Shown here: in pieces, positions 60,560-64,000 of the stretch | How the letters are laid out: the number at the start of each line of letters is the position of its first letter | Numbering within the stretch: the first letter of the stretch is position 1 | DNA from: Dechloromonas sp. A34 | GTDB taxonomy: Bacteria > Pseudomonadota > Gammaproteobacteria > Burkholderiales > Rhodocyclaceae | Length of the DNA: 64,000 nucleotides | Reading direction: 5' to 3' | Assembly (NCBI RefSeq): GCF_026261605.1 | Contig: NZ_CP102486.1 | Span: forward strand, 4,402,001 to 4,466,000 | Notes under the pieces: model-generated | What the model saw: only the letters and a program-made list of their open reading frames with translations | Database searches by the model: none | What the model was told of the DNA's origin: nothing | Program-made: the position numbers and the translations under genes

Positions 60560-62209
60560 CTACCCCTTGTGCTTGAAGTGAAGGACGACACGGGTGCCGC
60601 CGTGGATCAGGACGCCGAGCAGGCTGAGCAGAACCACGACCCAGCCCACCGAGTCGAGCAGGCGGCTGTGGTCGCGGCCCGGCAGGTAGATGCCCGAAAT
60701 GTCCTGCAGACGGCCATTGGCGCTATGGCACTGGGCGCACCCGAGGGCATCCGTTTTCGGGGCGACCATGTGGGTGATCGGCCAGCTCATCTCGGTACTA
60801 ACGAAACCGAACTTGCCGCTGTAGGGCAGCCCGGCCGTCTGCATGCCGGTCGCGATGGCTTTCTGCCAGTCGAAATTGCGCCACAGGGCCGTATCGTCCT
60901 CGCCGGCAGTGTGGACGACGAGCAGATAGTTGTTCTCGGTGTCGTAGGCCTGCTTGCCGCGGTGGATCTTGAACGGCCAGATCCGGGCATCGGCGTCGCC
61001 GGGCTCGCCGTCGGGGTGGTTGATCTCGACCGTACAGGCCGGATCGATGACGTCGCCCTTGGCCTTGTAGCTGACATGGCCGTTGAACCAGCGATACTCG
61101 GGAACCAGGTAGGAGTCCCAGGCGAAATTGCCTTTTTTCGAATCGAAGGCCCGGCGGCCGGCGCTGTCCTTGACGAAGATCGGCTTGCCCGCCGGCCCCA
61201 TCTGGGTGGCCGTCGACCAGTCCCAAGAGGTTTCGGTGCCGATGCTGTCGCGGGCGAATTGCGGGATGTGGCAGGTCTGACAGGCCAGTTTGTCGCTGTG
61301 GGTATTCAGGCGCTCGGCATGGAGAATGCTCTCCTTATGCGGCTTGTCACCATGACATGACTGGCAGGAGGCGGGGGATGCGTCGGCCTTGCCGCGTATG
61401 TGGGCCGGCCCGGTCTGCGCCGCCGTCATCGCGTAGCGGCTGCCCGAAACCTGATGGCCGGCGGTGGCGTGGCAGGTCGTGCAGGTGAAGTTCAGGCCCT
61501 TGGCGTCCATATGGACATCAAGGTACTTGCCCGGATTCTTCAACGCGCTGTCGAGGTCGCCGTGCTTGGTGCCGTCACCGCCGGCCCCGTAGAAATGGCA
61601 GGAACCGCAGTTGCTGCGCCTGGGCAAGGCGACGCTCTGCGCCACCTTCTGCAGGTCGACCGCCTCGACGAACTTGCCCGAGCCATGCGGAAACTCCTTG
61701 CGCTCGTAGACCGGATGACCGGCATCGCCCGGCAGCTTGCGATAGGTCGCCGTGCCGTCGTGGCAGATCAGGCAATCGACGTTGTCCTCGGCCGCGAAGT
61801 CGAAGCTGGCGTCCTTCCAGCCATAGCCGGCATGGCAGGCCATGCAGTCCTTCTCGTTGGAGATGGTGGTCGTGCAATAGTTGTTGATGACGTTTTTCTT
61901 GCCCAGCTTCTGGCCGGTTTTGGGGTCGCTGTACTCCCAGGTCCAGTGCTTGGTACCCTGAACCTGCTTGGCGGCTTCGGTATGGCAGTTCAGGCAGGCC
62001 TTGGTGACCTCCGGCCCGGAAGCGAATTTCTTTTGCAGCTCCTTGAGTTTGCTGTGGTCGACGGTGCTTTTGCTCGCCGCCTTTGGCGTCTTCGCCGGCA
62101 CCGGCACGGTGGCCGGGGCGACCGGCGGCGGCGTGCTGCCCCAGGCCGTGCTCCACGCCAATATGGCGCCGAGCAGGCCGGCGGCCAACCATGTTTTTTT
62201 CTGGCTCAT
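60560..62209 (-). CDS. Octahaem c-type cytochrome, tetrathionate reductase (OTR) family
   Basis: A 549-residue protein with signal peptide and exactly eight CxxCH sites: CLNCH, CMACH, CLICH, CGSCH, CTTCH, CQSCH, CQTCH and CAQCH. A C-terminal membrane helix (about 520-543) anchors it. The sequence pattern CMACHAGYGWKDASFDF and the spacing match OTR, which reduces tetrathionate, nitrite and hydroxylamine in vitro; the natural substrate is not known. Strong ribosome site GAGGAG. With the cytochrome b it would form a quinol-linked reductase. Confidence 0.93.
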   Translation of the reverse strand: MSQKKTWLAAGLLGAILAWSTAWGSTPPPVAPATVPVPAKTPKAASKSTVDHSKLKELQKKFASGPEVTKACLNCHTEAAKQVQGTKHWTWEYSDPKTGQKLGKKNVINNYCTTTISNEKDCMACHAGYGWKDASFDFAAEDNVDCLICHDGTATYRKLPGDAGHPVYERKEFPHGSGKFVEAVDLQKVAQSVALPRRSNCGSCHFYGAGGDGTKHGDLDSALKNPGKYLDVHMDAKGLNFTCTTCHATAGHQVSGSRYAMTAAQTGPAHIRGKADASPASCQSCHGDKPHKESILHAERLNTHSDKLACQTCHIPQFARDSIGTETSWDWSTATQMGPAGKPIFVKDSAGRRAFDSKKGNFAWDSYLVPEYRWFNGHVSYKAKGDVIDPACTVEINHPDGEPGDADARIWPFKIHRGKQAYDTENNYLLVVHTAGEDDTALWRNFDWQKAIATGMQTAGLPYSGKFGFVSTEMSWPITHMVAPKTDALGCAQCHSANGRLQDISGIYLPGRDHSRLLDSVGWVVVLLSLLGVLIHGGTRVVLHFKHKG

Positions 62210-62234
62210 GATGATCTCCTCGGCACCGCTACGG

Positions 62235-62780
62235 TCAGCAACCAGCCGCCGCGCCGGAGCCGCTGCCGCCCTCGCCGCCCATCTTGGGAACGATCAGCGG
62301 CGGCGCCGGCTGGCTCGGGTCCATCACCAGGAACTTCTGCTGGTCGACCACCACCTTGGCCATGATGTCGCCGACCATCGACCCGAACAGGCTTCCGATC
62401 AGGCCGGCATTCAGGTAGCCGATATAGACCTTGCCGTCGTTTTTCTTGTAGACGGAAATCTTGCAGGGCATCAACAGGGAAAGAAAACGCACCGCATCGT
62501 CCTTGAGGATCGGGCCGGAATACTTGGTACTGCAGGCCTCGATCAGCAGCACTGGCAGCACGTTGCCGCCATCGGCCTCAACCGGCTTGGCCGGGTTGCG
62601 CAGGCCTGAGATCGACCAGCCGTTGCCCGCCGCCTGAATATTTTTCTGAATGCGGGCCGTCGTTTCCTCGACGCTGAATGGACTCACCTGCTCCGAGAAC
62701 ATCAGGCCGCCGATACTGTTCCAGGCAACACCCAGGGCAAGGACCGCCCCGAGCAAAAAAGCGCTAACGAGCTTCAACAT
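62235..62780 (-). CDS. DUF302 domain protein, membrane anchored
   Basis: A 181-residue protein with an N-terminal membrane helix (about 3-22), then a DUF302 domain (about 35-165) with Cys in LIEACSTKYS and LLMPCKISVYKK. The C-terminal tail ends in GAAAGC. The start at 62780 has GGAGGAGG upstream. It is the first gene of the DUF302-octahaem-cytochrome b operon. The DUF302 fold is often linked to redox or sulfur genes, but its role is unknown. Confidence 0.88.
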   Translation of the reverse strand: MLKLVSAFLLGAVLALGVAWNSIGGLMFSEQVSPFSVEETTARIQKNIQAAGNGWSISGLRNPAKPVEADGGNVLPVLLIEACSTKYSGPILKDDAVRFLSLLMPCKISVYKKNDGKVYIGYLNAGLIGSLFGSMVGDIMAKVVVDQQKFLVMDPSQPAPPLIVPKMGGEGGSGSGAAAGC

Positions 62781-63031
62781 TTGAATACCTCCTCCAGGAT
62801 TCGCAAGAACTACCGTGCTGACCTTCAAGGTCTTATTAGAGCTATATTAGAATCAGCTTATTTATTAATGTTTAATTAATCAACTGATTTTTTGCACAGC
62901 AGGGAAATCGTCGCGACGCGGGGCCGCCGATGCGAAAGCGCGGAAGAATTCGCCGGGATCAATCGGCGAAGGGCGTCACCAGCCAGATTTACCAGATTGG
63001 CGTCGCGACCGGGGCAAGCCCGGCAAATCGA
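62781..63031 (-). promoter_or_regulatory. AT-rich promoter region of the octahaem cytochrome operon
   Basis: A 251-base gap. The operator-like palindrome GACCTTCAAGGTC lies at 62820-62832, followed on the plus strand by an AT-rich block around 62833-62890 that should contain the promoter. A canonical sigma-54 -24/-12 element was not found, although a sigma-54 activator is encoded next door. Confidence 0.4.
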
Positions 63032-64000
63032 TCAGTTCTCGCGACTGTCGTGTAGTTTGCGATACAAGGTTCGCTGGCTGATGCCCAGCCGGCCGGCCAG
63101 CCCGGCCAGGTCGCTGCCCGGTTGATTCCTCACCCACTCGAGGTAACGCTTTTCCAGCGTGGACAGATCGACGACTTCGTTGAGCTGGAAAGCGCCACTG
63201 GCCGAAGGCAGCCCGGGGGCAGGTCGTCAGTGATCTCGATCAAATGCGGCAGATCGATGGTATCGCCATCGGCCAACAAGGAGGCCCGCTCTATCAGGTT
63301 GCGCAATTCGCGAATATTGCCGCTGTAACGACGTCCGCTCAGCCAGCGCAACGCCGCCGGCGAGAAGCTGCGCTTCCGCTTGCGATCGACCCGATCAAGC
63401 AGGGAAATGGCCAGCAGCGGAATGTCCTCGGCACGTTCATGCAGGGCCGGCGTGTGAATCGGAAAGGTATTGATGCGGAAATAGAGATCGCGCCGGAAGC
63501 TCTCGTCCTCGACCATGGCCCGCAGATCACGGTGGGTGGCGGTAATCAGTCGAAAGTCGACGGGCAACCAGTCGAGGCCGCCGACCCGCCGATAGGTACC
63601 GGTTTCGAGCAGGCGCAACAGCTTGACCTGCAGGGAAAGCGGCAGCTCGCCAATTTCGTCGAGAAACAGCGTCCCGCCGCTGGCCGCTTCGACCAGCCCT
63701 TGCTTGCGGTGAGCGGCGCCGGTGAAGGCTCCCTTTTCGTAGCCGAACAACTCGCTCTCGAACAGCGTCTCGGTCATTCCGGCACAGTCGACCGCTACAA
63801 ACGGCCCGTCCTCGCGCGCGCTGGCCTCGTGGATGGCCTGGGCGACCAGTTCCTTGCCGGTCCCGGTTTCACCGAGCAGCACGACGGCGGCGTCCGAATT
63901 GGCGACGCGCAGCACCTTGGCCAGCATGGCGACGAAGGCCGGCGAACGGCCGACCAGACCCTGCGCCGCCGCCCGGCTGCTGGCCTGGCGGACGACGCGC
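63032..64000 (-). pseudogene. Sigma-54-dependent activator, apparent frameshift and cut by window edge
   Basis: The AAA+ domain is visible: entry [13 protein letters not shown], Walker [18 protein letters not shown] loop [12 protein letters not shown], Walker [15 protein letters not shown]. Near the domain end, at CCCGGGGG 63212-63219, one base appears to be missing. Restoring it continues through [20 protein letters not shown] to a Fis-type helix-turn-helix (LAGRLGISQRTLYRKL) and a stop at 63032. The N-terminal sensor lies outside the window. It is a candidate regulator of the octahaem operon or of unseen genes. Confidence 0.85.

Noticed and set aside
62781..63031. Sigma-54 -24/-12 promoter before the DUF302 gene
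   Set aside because: The nearest candidates have the wrong GG-to-GC spacing (8 or 13 instead of 10 bases).
1..64000. CRISPR arrays, insertion sequences, tRNA or rRNA genes
   Set aside because: Reading both strands showed no regularly spaced repeats, transposase motifs or RNA-gene signatures.

Overview
The window reads as a chromosomal segment of a high-GC betaproteobacterium, most likely from the Rhodocyclales (Azonexus/Dechloromonas-like). This is inferred from gene content: multihaem respiratory cytochromes, many GGDEF/EAL, PAS and chemotaxis signalling proteins, a DmeF cobalt exporter, a bufferin operon and GlnE/YhdP/TldD housekeeping genes. No rRNA, tRNA, CRISPR array, insertion sequence or replication origin was recognised. 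Most of the DNA is tightly packed, with many 4-base ATGA start/stop overlaps.

Layout. 0-4.1 kb: glyoxylate/glycerate genes (glcD partial, gckA, hyi), then a divergent run of cobalamin adenosyltransferase, DUF1330 and a dienoyl-CoA isomerase-like crotonase. 4.1-7.0 kb: a small accessory islet with an orphan antitoxin, a secreted protein, a frameshifted M23 peptidase and an Xre/RES toxin-antitoxin pair. 7-21.4 kb: housekeeping (aroG, PilJ-N sensor protein, cytochrome c4, tldD, nitrilase, yhdP, glnE, mscL, aminotransferase). 21.4-26.4 kb: a soluble FIST-domain chemoreceptor divergent from mtnA, a class II aldolase and dmeF, with a structured intergenic region between. 26.4-33.7 kb: a hybrid histidine kinase, a YcgR-like PilZ protein overlapping two tandem beta-hydroxyacid dehydrogenases, and a GGDEF-EAL protein. 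33.8-42.2 kb: a long minus-strand run (DUF3124, K+ channel, MFS, CHASE-only protein, RND adaptor, frameshifted RND pump, DUF2892). 42.3-45.4 kb: a SulP-STAS-cNMP transporter and a degenerate response regulator. 45.4-48.2 kb: a CpxRA-like two-component system divergent from an EF-hand gene, with CpxR-like boxes between. 48.2-50 kb: a thioredoxin/permease pair. 50-52 kb: small genes and a gene-poor stretch rich in hairpins.

52-54.7 kb is a complete bufferin (copper-binding RiPP) operon: DUF2282 precursor with four Cys, DUF692 MNIO enzyme, DUF2063 partner and DoxX. 54.8-56.7 kb holds a cytochrome b5-like protein, a ferric-reductase-type flavocytochrome and a small secreted protein. 57-59.9 kb is an arsenic operon (arsR-arsC-acr3) with a large palindromic operator, facing a DUF4189-TlpA thioredoxin. 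59.9-64 kb is an octahaem cytochrome c (tetrathionate reductase type), cytochrome b and DUF302 set, followed by a sigma-54 activator cut by the window edge.

Four genes (M23 peptidase, RND permease, EF-hand protein, sigma-54 activator) are each broken by what looks like one missing base in a G/C homopolymer. The shared pattern suggests sequencing or assembly indels rather than four independent pseudogenes. All families were recognised by reading the sequence; no database search was run.
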